Shown in pieces: positions 43,236-52,163 of a stretch of 64,000 nt of DNA (positions within the stretch are counted from its first letter, which is position 1; every line of letters starts with the position of its first letter). A model generated the notes under the pieces. That model did not search any database, had not been told where the DNA came from, and was given only the letters and a program-made list of their open reading frames with translations. The DNA comes from Planctomycetota bacterium (GTDB lineage Bacteria > Planctomycetota > UBA1135 > GCA-002686595): assembly GCA_016872795.1 (NCBI GenBank), contig VGYZ01000006.1, forward strand, positions 1 to 64,000. The letters run 5' to 3'. The translations under genes and the position numbers were made by a program.

Positions 43236-44630
43236 CTACTGCCCCGGAATCGCGGCCGACAGCGCGGTCTGCAGGCGTGCGAACGCCGCGCTCTCTTCCG
43301 CGGTCATGTCCCCGTCGTTGAGATTGCCCGTACTCGGGTTCTCGAACGCGATCGGATTCCCCCGCGCATCGAGCATGTCGAACAGCGCATCCGGCTGGCC
43401 GTCGCGGCGCACGATCTTCCAGCGCGCGTCGCGCGCCATCGCGCCGTAGCTCGCGTACTCGCCGAAGCCATTGGGAGAGAACCGTTCCGCCACCGCGAAC
43501 TCGCGCAGCGGCGCGCGGGCAGGATTGGCGAGATAGGGCGCGATCGAAATGCCGTCGATCGGGCGCGCGTCACCGACACCTTGCGCGAGGTTCGCGCCCA
43601 TGAGCTCCACGACCGTCGGAAAGAGATCGACGGCCTGCACCAGCGCGGCGCAGCGCGTGCCGGGCGCGTCGACATGCTTGCCCGCCACGATCAGCGGAAC
43701 GCGCACGCCGCCTTCATACACCGAGCCCTTCGAATTGCCGGGCATCGACGGCGCGAGCATCACATTGCCGGGCGTGCCGTTGTCGCCGAGGAAGACGATG
43801 GTCGTGTTGGCTCGGACTGCCTCGGGCATGCCGGCGAGCAGCCGCCCGATCTCGGTGTCCATGGCCTCGACCATCGCGCGGTAGTGCGCGTTCGGCGTAT
43901 CGGCCGGGAGCCCGCTGAGTTGCTGCGTATGCAAGCTCGCCGGCGGCGCATGCAGCGGCGTGTGCGGCGCAGTGAAGCCGAGGTACAGGAACCACGGCTC
44001 GGGCATGGCCTCGATGCGCGCGAGCGCGTCGTCGACCTGCTCCGTGGTCACATAGGTGCGGCTTGCGGAGGTGACGCCGTTGGTGACCTTCTGATGGCCG
44101 AAGTAGGTCGAGCCGAACATCAGGTTCCCGAGCGTGCCAGCGAACCAGTCGAAGCCCTGCAGGTTGGGATGACTCGCTCCGCCTTCCGCCTCGGACCCGA
44201 GGTGCCACTTGCCGACGGCCGACGTGGCGATGCTCGTCGCAGAACCGTCCTTCAAGACCTCCGGCAGCGTGCGCTCGTCGAGCTGCAGAGCGTGCTCGGG
44301 CAGCCAGTGGTCGATCGGCTTGCCGATGCCATGGCGGAAGGGCATGCGGCCGGTGAGCACGGAGGCGCGCGTCGGGGAGCAGGACGGCAGACTGTAGAAG
44401 TACTCGAACAGCATGCCCTCGGCCGCGAGCGCGGTCAGGTTCGGCGTCGGAGCCGAGCTCGGATGCGCCCCGTAGGGACTGAACATGTCCACGCCGAAGT
44501 CGTCCGCGACGATCAGGAGCACGTTGGTCGGCTGGGTGCCGACCGGCGGACCGACGGTGCCGCCTCCGCCGCCACACGTGAGAGTGAGGGCGACCGCGCT
44601 CGAAACCAGCAGCGATTGGCGCAGGGACAT
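43236..44630 (-). CDS. sulfatase, lipoprotein form (CSPTR motif)
   Basis: A 464-residue type I sulfatase with a lipoprotein signal (VALTLTC, Cys19) followed by a Gly-rich linker. The activation motif is CSPTR at residues 84-88, with VADDFGVDMF near 41-50, SAVGKWHLGS, AHTPLHAPP, LGDNGTPGNV and KGSVYEGGVRVPL all present. It is a close paralog of the sulfatases at 2799 and 44702 and, like them, contains a long insertion with FDWFAGTLGNLMFGSTYFGHQKV. Sulfatases of this type remove sulfate from algal or host glycans. Its stop is only six bases from the stop of the convergent sulfatase-like gene. Confidence 0.9.
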   Translation of the reverse strand: MSLRQSLLVSSAVALTLTCGGGGGTVGPPVGTQPTNVLLIVADDFGVDMFSPYGAHPSSAPTPNLTALAAEGMLFEYFYSLPSCSPTRASVLTGRMPFRHGIGKPIDHWLPEHALQLDERTLPEVLKDGSATSIATSAVGKWHLGSEAEGGASHPNLQGFDWFAGTLGNLMFGSTYFGHQKVTNGVTSASRTYVTTEQVDDALARIEAMPEPWFLYLGFTAPHTPLHAPPASLHTQQLSGLPADTPNAHYRAMVEAMDTEIGRLLAGMPEAVRANTTIVFLGDNGTPGNVMLAPSMPGNSKGSVYEGGVRVPLIVAGKHVDAPGTRCAALVQAVDLFPTVVELMGANLAQGVGDARPIDGISIAPYLANPARAPLREFAVAERFSPNGFGEYASYGAMARDARWKIVRRDGQPDALFDMLDARGNPIAFENPSTGNLNDGDMTAEESAAFARLQTALSAAIPGQ

Positions 44631-44701
44631 CGAAAGTTCTTCCGAGCGCGGCCCCGATGGAACTCGCGCAGCCTAAGTCTATTCGGCTCTTGCGCCTTGG
44701 G

Positions 44702-46024
44702 TCATGGCACGAGCGACTGCAGCTGGTTCGCCAGCCGTCCGTAGGCCGCCCGCTGCGCCTGGGTCAACGGCCCGCTCGCGAGGTTCTGGTTCTCGCCCTG
44801 CGCGCTCGCCATGTCGAAGAACAGATCGCTCTGGCCTTGGCGCTCGATCAGCTTCCACCGTGCGTTGCGGATCATGCGGCCGAGCGACGTGTAGGGACCA
44901 AAGCCGTTGGGCAGGAACTTGGTCGCGAACACCCACTCGCGCAGCGGCGTTCGCCACGGCTCCGCGAGATACGGCGTCAGGCTGACCCCGTCGCTGCGCC
45001 GCAACGTCGCCTGCGCGGCCGCGCTCGCCCCACACAGGTCGAGTACGGTCGGAAACACGTCGACGGAGTTCACCAGCGCGTGGCACTGGCTGCCGGGGTG
45101 CGCGACGGTCGGCCCGGAGATGACGAGCGGCACGCGCACGCCGCCCTCGTACAGCGTCCCCTTCGCGCGGCCGGAGATCGCAGGCGGTGTCACGACCTCG
45201 TTCGGCGAGCCGTTGTCGCCGAGGAAGAGGAAGGTCGTGCGCGCGCGCACGCCAGGGTCCATCGACGCGAGCAGGCGGCCGATCTCGGTGTCGAGCGCCT
45301 GCACGCTGGCGCGGTAGTGCATGTCGGGCGTCGCGTCGGGCGAGCCCGAGAGCGAGTACGTGTGCAGCCCCGCCGGCGGGATGTGCCACGGCAGGTGAGC
45401 GGCATTGAAGGCCACATACATCAGCCACGGCTCGCGCATCGTCGACGAGCGCGCGACGGCCGCGTTGACCTGCTCGGTGGTGCTGTAGGTCGTGCTCGCG
45501 AAGGCCACGCCATTGCGGATCGTCGTGTGCGCCGTGTAGGTCTGCCCGAGGTACAAGTTGCCCGGCACGCCCTCGAACCAGTCGAAACCCTGCAGATTGG
45601 GCGCGAGCGGGACCTGTAGCGGAGGCGCGGTCAGGTGCCACTTGCCGATGGCCGAGCTCTCGAACGGCCACGGCGCGATCGCTTCGACGGCTTCGGGCAG
45701 GGTGATCTCGGAGGGCTGGAGCGAATGCTCGACGACACCCAGCGGCGACAGGAAGTTGCCGACACCCGTCCGGAACGAGTAGCGGCCAGTCAGGATGCAG
45801 GCGCGGCTCGGCGAGCAGATCGGATCCGTGTACGCAGCCTGAAACGCGACCCCCGTCGATGCGAGCGCATGCAAGTTGGGCGTCGGCGGGGCGTCCGGAT
45901 GGCCGCTGAAGAGACCCAGCATGTCGCAGCCGACATCGTCCGCGAGCAGCACCATGACATTCCCGGGCGTCGACGAGGCCTGCGGAAGACCGAGCGCGGC
46001 GGCGAGGAACAGGGTGGTGAGCAT
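44702..46024 (-). CDS. sulfatase, secreted form (CSPSR motif)
   Basis: A 440-residue sulfatase with a Sec signal peptide and no lipobox (MLTTLFLAAALGLPQASS). The activation motif is CSPSR at residues 70-74, followed by ACILTGR; LADDVG near residue 27, SAIGKWHL, LGDNGSPNEVV and KGTLYEGGVRVPL complete the site. It shares with the paralogs at 2799 and 43236 the blocks LDTEIGRLL and NAAHLPWHIPPAGLHTYSL. The ATG at 46024 is preferred over a longer frame from 46108. It contains four rare ACGT sites. It is in tandem with the gene at 43236 with 71 bases between them. Confidence 0.9.
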   Translation of the reverse strand: MLTTLFLAAALGLPQASSTPGNVMVLLADDVGCDMLGLFSGHPDAPPTPNLHALASTGVAFQAAYTDPICSPSRACILTGRYSFRTGVGNFLSPLGVVEHSLQPSEITLPEAVEAIAPWPFESSAIGKWHLTAPPLQVPLAPNLQGFDWFEGVPGNLYLGQTYTAHTTIRNGVAFASTTYSTTEQVNAAVARSSTMREPWLMYVAFNAAHLPWHIPPAGLHTYSLSGSPDATPDMHYRASVQALDTEIGRLLASMDPGVRARTTFLFLGDNGSPNEVVTPPAISGRAKGTLYEGGVRVPLVISGPTVAHPGSQCHALVNSVDVFPTVLDLCGASAAAQATLRRSDGVSLTPYLAEPWRTPLREWVFATKFLPNGFGPYTSLGRMIRNARWKLIERQGQSDLFFDMASAQGENQNLASGPLTQAQRAAYGRLANQLQSLVP

Positions 46025-46099
46025 GACCTTCCCGGGCGCTGGGCCCCGTAAGAGAAAGTCTACGCGCTCCCTGAAATCGGTGGGGTGCCTGAACCCAAG

Positions 46100-46118
46100 G
46101 GGGCCCACACGGGGCCCC
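46100..46118 (-). terminator. candidate terminator of the nuo operon
   Basis: GGGGCCC (46100-46106) pairs perfectly with GGGCCCC (46112-46118) around a five-base loop. It lies beyond the last nuo gene and its possible small follower, upstream of the sulfatase gene in the same direction. There is no T-run. Confidence 0.4.
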
Positions 46119-46130
46119 GCTGGCTCAGCG

Positions 46131-46241
46131 TCAGCAGTTTCCGCGGCGCCGACGCAGCAGGAACACCGCCGTGGCGACGGCGGCCGCGAGCGCGATCACG
46201 AGCAGCTCGCGCGGGCTGAACATCACCAGCGCGGCCAGCAT
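46131..46241 (-). CDS. possible 36-residue membrane miniprotein
   Basis: A 36-codon frame from ATG 46241 begins 16 bases after nuoN. It encodes a short N-terminus (MLAALVMFSPREL), one membrane helix (LVIALAAAVATAVFLL) and a very basic tail RRRRGNC. That layout, a helix then a positive tail, fits a single-pass miniprotein. A hairpin at 46100-46118 follows. There is no strong ribosome binding site, so it may be chance. Confidence 0.3.
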   Translation of the reverse strand: MLAALVMFSPRELLVIALAAAVATAVFLLRRRRGNC

Positions 46242-46257
46242 GCCCGAGTGCCCCGAC

Positions 46258-47745
46258 TCAGGAACCCGCGACGCCGCGAATCAGGTCGAGGCTGCGAGTG
46301 GCCCAGCTCTCGAGCGGGGCGACATACAGGCCGAAGCCGACCGTCGCGAGCCCGAGCACCGTGACGAAGCCCGTGAGCACGGGCGCGGGGGCCGCGTCCT
46401 GCTCGGCGGGCTTCTCGAGGAACAGCGCCTTCGCGACGCGCAGGTAATAGAACAGGCTCACCACGCTGTTCAGCGCGGCGATCATCACCAGCCACAGCAG
46501 GCCCTCGTCGACGCCCTCTACAAACAGCAGGTACTTGCCGTAGAAGCCGACCGTCGGCGGCAGGCCCGTGAGGCTCACGAGGAACGCCACCATGATTATC
46601 GAGATCAGCGGCGCCTTGAAGCCCATGCCCTTCAGGCTGTCGATCGTGTCGGAGCCCGTGACGCCCTCGAAGTACACGAGGAAGCCGAACGCGCCGAGGT
46701 TCATGAAGTAGTACGCGGCGAGGTAGTACATCGCCGCCGAAAAACCCTCGCGCGTCATGCACGCGATGCCGACCACCACATAGCCGGCGTGCGCGATCGA
46801 GGAGTACGCCAGCATGCGCTTGAGGCTCGACTGGCGCAGCGCGGCGAAGTTGCCGAGCGTCATCGTGATCGCGGCGAGCAGACCGAGCATCAAGGCCACG
46901 CGCTCGCCGTAGCCGCCGAGCGCCGTCGCGCCCTGTCCGAGGAACAGCGCCGCGAGGAAGCGCAGCAGCGCGCCGAAGCCCGCCGCCTTCGAGGCCACCG
47001 CCAGGAAGGTCGTCACCGGCGTCGGCGCACCTTCGTACACATCCGGCGTCCAGAAGTGGAACGGCGCGAGCGAGATCTTGTAGGCGAAGCCCGCGAGGAT
47101 CAGCACGGTCGCGATGCCGAACGGGATCGGGTTCGAGCCGACCTGCGCGACGAGGTTGGGGCTCGTCGCCATCAGCGACAGGTCGATCGTGCCCGTCAGG
47201 CCGTACAGCAGGCTGATGCCGTACACCATGATGCCCGTCGAGAGGCCGCCGAAGATGACATACTTCATCGACGCCTCGGCGGACTTGCGGTTGCCCTTGT
47301 GGAAGCCCGCGAGCGAGTACGACGAGAGCGAGAGCAGCTCGAAGCCCAGCACCATGAGCAGCAGGTTGTTGGTGCTGACCATGAAGAAGATGCCGATCGC
47401 GGCGCCGAGCAGCAGGAAGTAGTACTCCCCCACTCCGCTCGTGCGCTCGCGGCGGTCGTGCATCACATACAGCACGACGACGGCCAGCGCGGCGACCGTG
47501 AACAGCTTGAAGAAGTTGCCGAACTGGTCGACCGACACCATGCCGTAGGCCATGTGCGACTCGACGCCCCACTGGCCGAACAAAAACCACGCCGTGGCGG
47601 CGAGGCCCGCGAGCGAGAGGTAGCCGACGCGCACCGACTCGCGCCCCTTGACGACGAGGTCGAACACGAGCGCGGCGAGCGCCGTGACCGTCAGCACGAT
47701 CTCCGGCGCGATCGACGCGAGGCCTTCGAGGTACGGATTGCTCAA
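46258..47745 (-). CDS. nuoN: NADH-quinone oxidoreductase subunit N
   Basis: A 495-residue polytopic membrane subunit of respiratory complex I, one of the three antiporter-like proton-pumping subunits. Typical blocks are SLSSYSLAGFHKGNRKSAEASMKYVIFGG, GFAYKISLAPFHFWTPDVYEGAPTPVT and LKRMLAYSSIAHAGYV. The start is a TTG at 47743-47745. It is the last large gene of the nuo operon and lies 19 bases after nuoM. Lys residues in the helix segments (KYVIFGG, FAYKISLAPFH) are the expected proton-path residues. Confidence 0.93.
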   Translation of the reverse strand: MSNPYLEGLASIAPEIVLTVTALAALVFDLVVKGRESVRVGYLSLAGLAATAWFLFGQWGVESHMAYGMVSVDQFGNFFKLFTVAALAVVVLYVMHDRRERTSGVGEYYFLLLGAAIGIFFMVSTNNLLLMVLGFELLSLSSYSLAGFHKGNRKSAEASMKYVIFGGLSTGIMVYGISLLYGLTGTIDLSLMATSPNLVAQVGSNPIPFGIATVLILAGFAYKISLAPFHFWTPDVYEGAPTPVTTFLAVASKAAGFGALLRFLAALFLGQGATALGGYGERVALMLGLLAAITMTLGNFAALRQSSLKRMLAYSSIAHAGYVVVGIACMTREGFSAAMYYLAAYYFMNLGAFGFLVYFEGVTGSDTIDSLKGMGFKAPLISIIMVAFLVSLTGLPPTVGFYGKYLLFVEGVDEGLLWLVMIAALNSVVSLFYYLRVAKALFLEKPAEQDAAPAPVLTGFVTVLGLATVGFGLYVAPLESWATRSLDLIRGVAGS

Positions 47746-47764
47746 GGGTGCGCTCCGGCCGGGC

Positions 47765-49330
47765 TCAGCCCTGGACCTTCAGGATGTTGATCAGGTTCTG
47801 AACGCTGGGGTGCATCCAGTCGAGCAGCAGGTACGGCAGGATGCCGAAGAGCACGCACAGGAACAGGAACGGCGCCTGACAGAAGACCTCGCGCGCGTTG
47901 ATCTCCTCGATGCCCTCGTACTTCGCGTTCTTCTTGCCGAGGAACACGCGCTGCATGGCGTACAGCAGGAAGGCCGCCGTGAAGACGATGCCGAGCGTCG
48001 AGAGCAGCACGAGCACCTGGAAGCGCGTGTCGGCGGCCTGGAAGGCGCCGACCAGCGTCATCGCCTCGCTGACGAAGCCCGCGAGGCCCGGCAGGCCGAG
48101 CGCCGCGAAGAAGCCCAGCGTGGTGAGCGCCCAGTAGCGCGGCATCAACTGCGAGAGGCCGCCGAAGCCGTTCAGGTCGCGGTGGTGGGCGCGGTCGTAG
48201 ACCACGCCCACGATGAGGAACAGCGCGGCGCTCGAGGTGCCGTGGTTGAACATCTGGAGCACGGCGCCCTCCATGCCCCACTCGGTGAAGGCGGCCATGC
48301 CGAGCAGCACATAGCCCATGTGGCTGACCGAGCTGTAGGCGACCATCTTCTTGAAGTCCGACTGGCCGAGCGCGACGAACGCGCCGTAGACGATGCTGAT
48401 CACGCCCAGCACGCCGAGCGCGAAGGCCGACTCGTGGAAGGCGTCCGGCGCCAGCGGGAAGCAGGCGCGCAGCATGCCGTAGCCGCCGAGCTTGAGCAGG
48501 ATGCCAGCGAGGATGACCGAGATCGGGGTCGGCGCCTCGACATGGGCGTCGGGCAGCCATGTGTGGAACGGCCACACGGGCACCTTGATCGCGAAGCCCA
48601 CGAACAGGAACCAGAACACCCAGGTGGTGAAGTCCATGCCGAGCAGCGCGCCGTGCGCCGGCAGGCTCGCGCCCATGAGCTTCCCGCTGATCGCGAGCTC
48701 CGTGAGCCGCGGGATCGAGAAGGTGCCCGAGTCGAGACGCAGGGCCACGATCGCGACGAGCATCAGCACCGAGCCCGCCAGCGTGTACAGGAAGAACTTG
48801 ATCGCCGCGTACTCACGGCGCGGCCCGCCCCAGATGCCGATCAGGAAGTACATCGGCAGGAGCATCACCTCCCAGAACACATAGAACAGAAACAGGTCGA
48901 GGCTGACGAACACCCCGAGGATGCCGACTTCGAGCATCAGGAGCAGCGCGTAGTAGGCCTTGCCGGCCTTCTCGATGCCAAGACTCGCGACGACGCCGAC
49001 GAACAGCAGCACGGTCGTGAGCCACACGAGCGCCACCGACAGGCCGTCGATGCCGATGTAGTACTGCACGCCGATCGAGTCGATCCAGTCGAAGCGCTGC
49101 ACGAACTGCGCGCCGAGGATGTCGCCGCCCGCCCGCGCGGCCTGAATCTCGGCCAGCGAGCGCTGCTCGAAGCCCGAGAAGTACAGCCAAGTGCCGAGCA
49201 CCATCGTCACGAACGTGGCCGCGAGGCTCACGCCCTTGATGGCGTTCATGGATGTCTTGGGCATGAGCAGGATCACCGCCATGCCGATCAGCGGGAGGAA
49301 GGTGATCCAGGTCAGGATCTGGGACTGCAT
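47765..49330 (-). CDS. nuoM: NADH-quinone oxidoreductase subunit M
   Basis: A 521-residue antiporter-like complex I subunit with about fourteen membrane helices. Landmarks are FYVFWEVMLLPMYFLIGIWGG with the conserved Glu, GFAIKVPVWPFHTWLPDAHVEAPTPISVILAG and KMVAYSSVSHMGYV. It translocates protons in concert with NuoL and NuoN. The ATG at 49330 is followed by a typical N-terminus. It lies 27 bases after nuoL. The start region holds one of the few ACGT sites (49343). Confidence 0.95.
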   Translation of the reverse strand: MQSQILTWITFLPLIGMAVILLMPKTSMNAIKGVSLAATFVTMVLGTWLYFSGFEQRSLAEIQAARAGGDILGAQFVQRFDWIDSIGVQYYIGIDGLSVALVWLTTVLLFVGVVASLGIEKAGKAYYALLLMLEVGILGVFVSLDLFLFYVFWEVMLLPMYFLIGIWGGPRREYAAIKFFLYTLAGSVLMLVAIVALRLDSGTFSIPRLTELAISGKLMGASLPAHGALLGMDFTTWVFWFLFVGFAIKVPVWPFHTWLPDAHVEAPTPISVILAGILLKLGGYGMLRACFPLAPDAFHESAFALGVLGVISIVYGAFVALGQSDFKKMVAYSSVSHMGYVLLGMAAFTEWGMEGAVLQMFNHGTSSAALFLIVGVVYDRAHHRDLNGFGGLSQLMPRYWALTTLGFFAALGLPGLAGFVSEAMTLVGAFQAADTRFQVLVLLSTLGIVFTAAFLLYAMQRVFLGKKNAKYEGIEEINAREVFCQAPFLFLCVLFGILPYLLLDWMHPSVQNLINILKVQG

Positions 49331-49357
49331 GGGGAGTGTGGGACGTCTGAGATCCGA

Positions 49358-51823
49358 CTAGAGGAGGATGAGCCAGACGGCGAGCGCGAGCCCGCCGAAG
49401 ACCGCGAAGGTCGCGTACTGCTGCACGCGGCCGGACTGGAACAGGCGCACGAGAGACCCGAAGGTCTGGGTGAACAGGCCGACGCCGTTGACCGCGCCGT
49501 CGATCACGACGCGGTCGAAGGTGGCCGAGCCCGTGCCGAAGGACATGCCGATGCGACCGACGAGGTTGACGGTGGCGTCCACAACATTGCGGTCGATCCA
49601 GCCGAGGAAGTTGGCGAGCTGCACCGACGCGCCGATCACGCTCGCGTCGGGCTCGTAGCGCGGCTCGTCCTTGCGCTTCATGTCGACCACGATCGCGGTG
49701 CCGAGCGCCTCGTCGACGAAGTACTTGCCCTTGACCACTTCGTAGATCGCGTGGATCGCGTGGGTGATTCGGCCCGCGATGCGCTGCGAGCGCTCCCAGC
49801 CGCGGCCGTAGATCAGCCACGCGACGAGGATGCCGAGCGAAGCCACCGCCAGCGACACGCACAGCGCCACGGTGTGGGCCTGATGCGCCGCGTGCTCGTC
49901 GACGGCCACGGCAGCGGCGAGCCGGTCGCCGATCTGCGCGCCGTAGAGCGACTGGAACGAGACGCTGGTCTCGAACCATGTGTGGGCGTGCTCCCAGAAC
50001 TTGAGGGCGTGCAGCGGGTCCGCCAGCCAGAAGTGGCCGCCGAACACGCCGAGGAAGGCGAGGATGCACAGGGCCACCAAGATCGGGAGCGGCGACTCGT
50101 GCGGCGTCGCGTGCCCAGCGTGGCTGTCGTGACCGTGCGCATCATGGCCGTGGGCGTCGTGCCCGTGAGCGGTCGCCGCATGAGCGTGCGCCGGAGCCGC
50201 GTGACCGTGGTCAGCGTGACCGTGGTCAGCGTGACCGTGATCGGCGTGGCCCTGCTCCTCACGACCATGCGCGTCATGCCCATGGGCGTCGTGGCCGTGA
50301 TCGTCATGCCCGCCGCCGTGGTGCGCGAAGGGGCTCTCGACCGTGCCCGGACGGTAGCTGTCCGAGAAGGTCATGAAGATCATGCGGAACATGTAGAAGG
50401 CCGTGCAGGCCGCCGCGAGCGGCAGGCCGACCGCGGCGAAGAAGCTCGCGCCCGTGAACTTGCCGCCGAGGATGTTCTCCCAAGCGCGCAGGATGATCAT
50501 GTCCTTCGAGTAGAAGCCCGAGAAGAACGGGATGCCCGCGATGGCGATCGTCGACGCGAGCATGCACGCGAAGGTGATCGGCATGTGCTTGCGCACGCCG
50601 CCCATGTTGCGCATGTCCTGCTCGTGGTGGCAGCCGTGGATCACGGAGCCCGCGGAGAGGAACAGGCAGGCCTTGAAGAAGGCGTGCGTGACCATGTGGA
50701 ACAGGCCCGCGACCACGCCGCCGAGGCCGATCGCCGCGACCATGAAGCCCAGCTGCGAGATCGTCGACCACGCCAGCACGGCCTTCAGGTCATAGGCCGT
50801 GGTGCCGATCGTGGCCGCGAAGATCGCGGTGATGGTGCCGACCGCGGCGATCACATCGAGCACATCGGGCGTGAACATCGGGTAGCAGCGCCCGAGCAGG
50901 AACACGCCGGCCGCGACCATCGTCGCCGCGTGGATCATCGCGCTCACCGGCGTCGGGCCCGCCATGGCGTCGGGCAGCCAGATGTGCAGCGGGAACTGCG
51001 CCGACTTGCCGATCGTGCCGCCGAAGATGAACAGGCCGCCCACCGTCATCCACAGCGGGTACTCGCCGGGGTGCAGCGACTGGTGCCGCGCGATCTCCTC
51101 GATCGACAGGCGCCACAGCTCGGTGAAGCGGAAGGTCTCGAACTTCCAGAAGAAGATCACCATGCCGACGAGCAGGCAGGTGTCGCCGACGCGCGTCGTG
51201 AGGAAGGCCTTCTTGCAGGCCTTGGTGGCCCACTTGTGGAAGTAGCCGCTCGAGGGGTCGTGGCTGAAGTGTCCGATGAGCAGGTAGCTCATCAGGCCCA
51301 TGAGCTCCCAGAAGATGAACAGGAACAGCAGGTTGTCCGACAGGACCAGCCCGAGCATCGCGAATGTGAACAGCGAGATGTTCGCGAAGAAGATGTGGTA
51401 GCGCGGCGTGCCGTGCATGTACCCGATCGAGAACAGATGCACGCAGAAGCTCACGACACCGACGACCATCAACATCGCGGCGCCGAGCGGGTCGTAGAAG
51501 ATCGCCGCCGAAACATTGGCGACGCCGTTGGCGAGCTCGTCGCTCGAGTAGAACCAGTGGAACCACAGGCCGGCCTCGTCGCCCGAGTGGTGGCGGAACT
51601 CGAGCCCGTGGTACGCGGCCCACAGAGACTTGGCGAACATCAGCACGGTGATGCTCGCGGTGGCGAACAGGCCGCCCGTGAGCAGCCAGTCGCCCTGCCG
51701 CGGCAGACGCTTGCCCGCCGACAGCTGGATCACATAGCCGACGAGCGGCAGCGCGAGCGCCAGGAACAGGAGCTTGAAGTCCTGTGCCGGGTCGAACGCG
51801 AGGAAGTGGGATTCCGCGGTCAT
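49358..51823 (-). CDS. nuoL: NADH-quinone oxidoreductase subunit L with His-rich insertion
   Basis: An 821-residue complex I antiporter subunit, about 200 residues longer than the Escherichia coli protein. The core is normal: SFCVHLFSIGYMHGT, FWELMGLMSYLLIG, FPLHIWLPDAMAGPTPVSAMIHAATMVAAG and KAVLAWSTISQLGFM. Between residues about 500 and 577, after DSYRPGTVESPFAHHGGG, lies an insertion made almost wholly of repeated GHD and GHADH units. It is flanked by membrane segments, so it is exposed on one side of the membrane and could bind metal ions. The rest of the C-terminal extension includes the long lateral helix region ending FGGLALAVWLILL. Confidence 0.93.
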   Translation of the reverse strand: MTAESHFLAFDPAQDFKLLFLALALPLVGYVIQLSAGKRLPRQGDWLLTGGLFATASITVLMFAKSLWAAYHGLEFRHHSGDEAGLWFHWFYSSDELANGVANVSAAIFYDPLGAAMLMVVGVVSFCVHLFSIGYMHGTPRYHIFFANISLFTFAMLGLVLSDNLLFLFIFWELMGLMSYLLIGHFSHDPSSGYFHKWATKACKKAFLTTRVGDTCLLVGMVIFFWKFETFRFTELWRLSIEEIARHQSLHPGEYPLWMTVGGLFIFGGTIGKSAQFPLHIWLPDAMAGPTPVSAMIHAATMVAAGVFLLGRCYPMFTPDVLDVIAAVGTITAIFAATIGTTAYDLKAVLAWSTISQLGFMVAAIGLGGVVAGLFHMVTHAFFKACLFLSAGSVIHGCHHEQDMRNMGGVRKHMPITFACMLASTIAIAGIPFFSGFYSKDMIILRAWENILGGKFTGASFFAAVGLPLAAACTAFYMFRMIFMTFSDSYRPGTVESPFAHHGGGHDDHGHDAHGHDAHGREEQGHADHGHADHGHADHGHAAPAHAHAATAHGHDAHGHDAHGHDSHAGHATPHESPLPILVALCILAFLGVFGGHFWLADPLHALKFWEHAHTWFETSVSFQSLYGAQIGDRLAAAVAVDEHAAHQAHTVALCVSLAVASLGILVAWLIYGRGWERSQRIAGRITHAIHAIYEVVKGKYFVDEALGTAIVVDMKRKDEPRYEPDASVIGASVQLANFLGWIDRNVVDATVNLVGRIGMSFGTGSATFDRVVIDGAVNGVGLFTQTFGSLVRLFQSGRVQQYATFAVFGGLALAVWLILL
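50120..50330 (-). repeat. His/Asp-rich coding repeat inside nuoL
   Basis: Short direct repeats of about 9-15 bases (for example GCGTGACCGTGGTCA at 50209-50240, repeated) encode the GHD/GHADH units of the NuoL insertion. Such coding repeats expand and contract easily, so the copy number may differ between strains. Confidence 0.7.
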
Positions 51824-51845
51824 GCGTGGGACTCTGCGTTCGCGC

Positions 51846-52163
51846 TCACTCGCGCAGGAGGTCGGCCTCGGCGGGCTTGACCGAGTTGAACAGGTGGAAC
51901 ACGTTGAGCACGATCGCCAGCGCGACCGCGGCCTCGGCCGCGGCGAGGATGATCACGAAGATCGCGAACATGCGCCCGTCGAGGTTGCTCTGGGACCCCT
52001 CCGCGTGGTTGAAGCGGTTGAAGGCCACGAAGTTGATGTTGGCGGCGTTGAGGATCATCTCGATCCCCATCAGCACATAGAGCACATTGCGCCGCACGAG
52101 GATGGCGACGATCCCCAGCGCGAACAGCGCCGCGGAGACCGCGATGTAGGCTCCCAGTCCCAT
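51846..52163 (-). CDS. nuoK: NADH-quinone oxidoreductase subunit K
   Basis: A 105-residue complex I membrane subunit with three helices. The conserved block VRRNVLYVLMGIEMILNAANINFVAFNRF holds the Glu used in proton transfer; a second acidic residue lies in AAAEAAVALAIVLN. Its start codon overlaps the stop of nuoJ by one base (TGATG), and nuoL follows after 22 bases. Confidence 0.95.
   Translation of the reverse strand: MGLGAYIAVSAALFALGIVAILVRRNVLYVLMGIEMILNAANINFVAFNRFNHAEGSQSNLDGRMFAIFVIILAAAEAAVALAIVLNVFHLFNSVKPAEADLLRE

Noticed and set aside
50120-50330. The nuoL repeats as a CRISPR array or a structural DNA repeat.
   Set aside because: The repeats are in frame, short, imperfect and code for GHD units; there are no spacers.
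47648-51880. A 1410-codon plus-strand frame opposite nuoL, nuoM and nuoN.
   Set aside because: Its translation is Arg/Asp/Glu/His-rich with no domain, and it is the antisense of well-recognised complex I genes.
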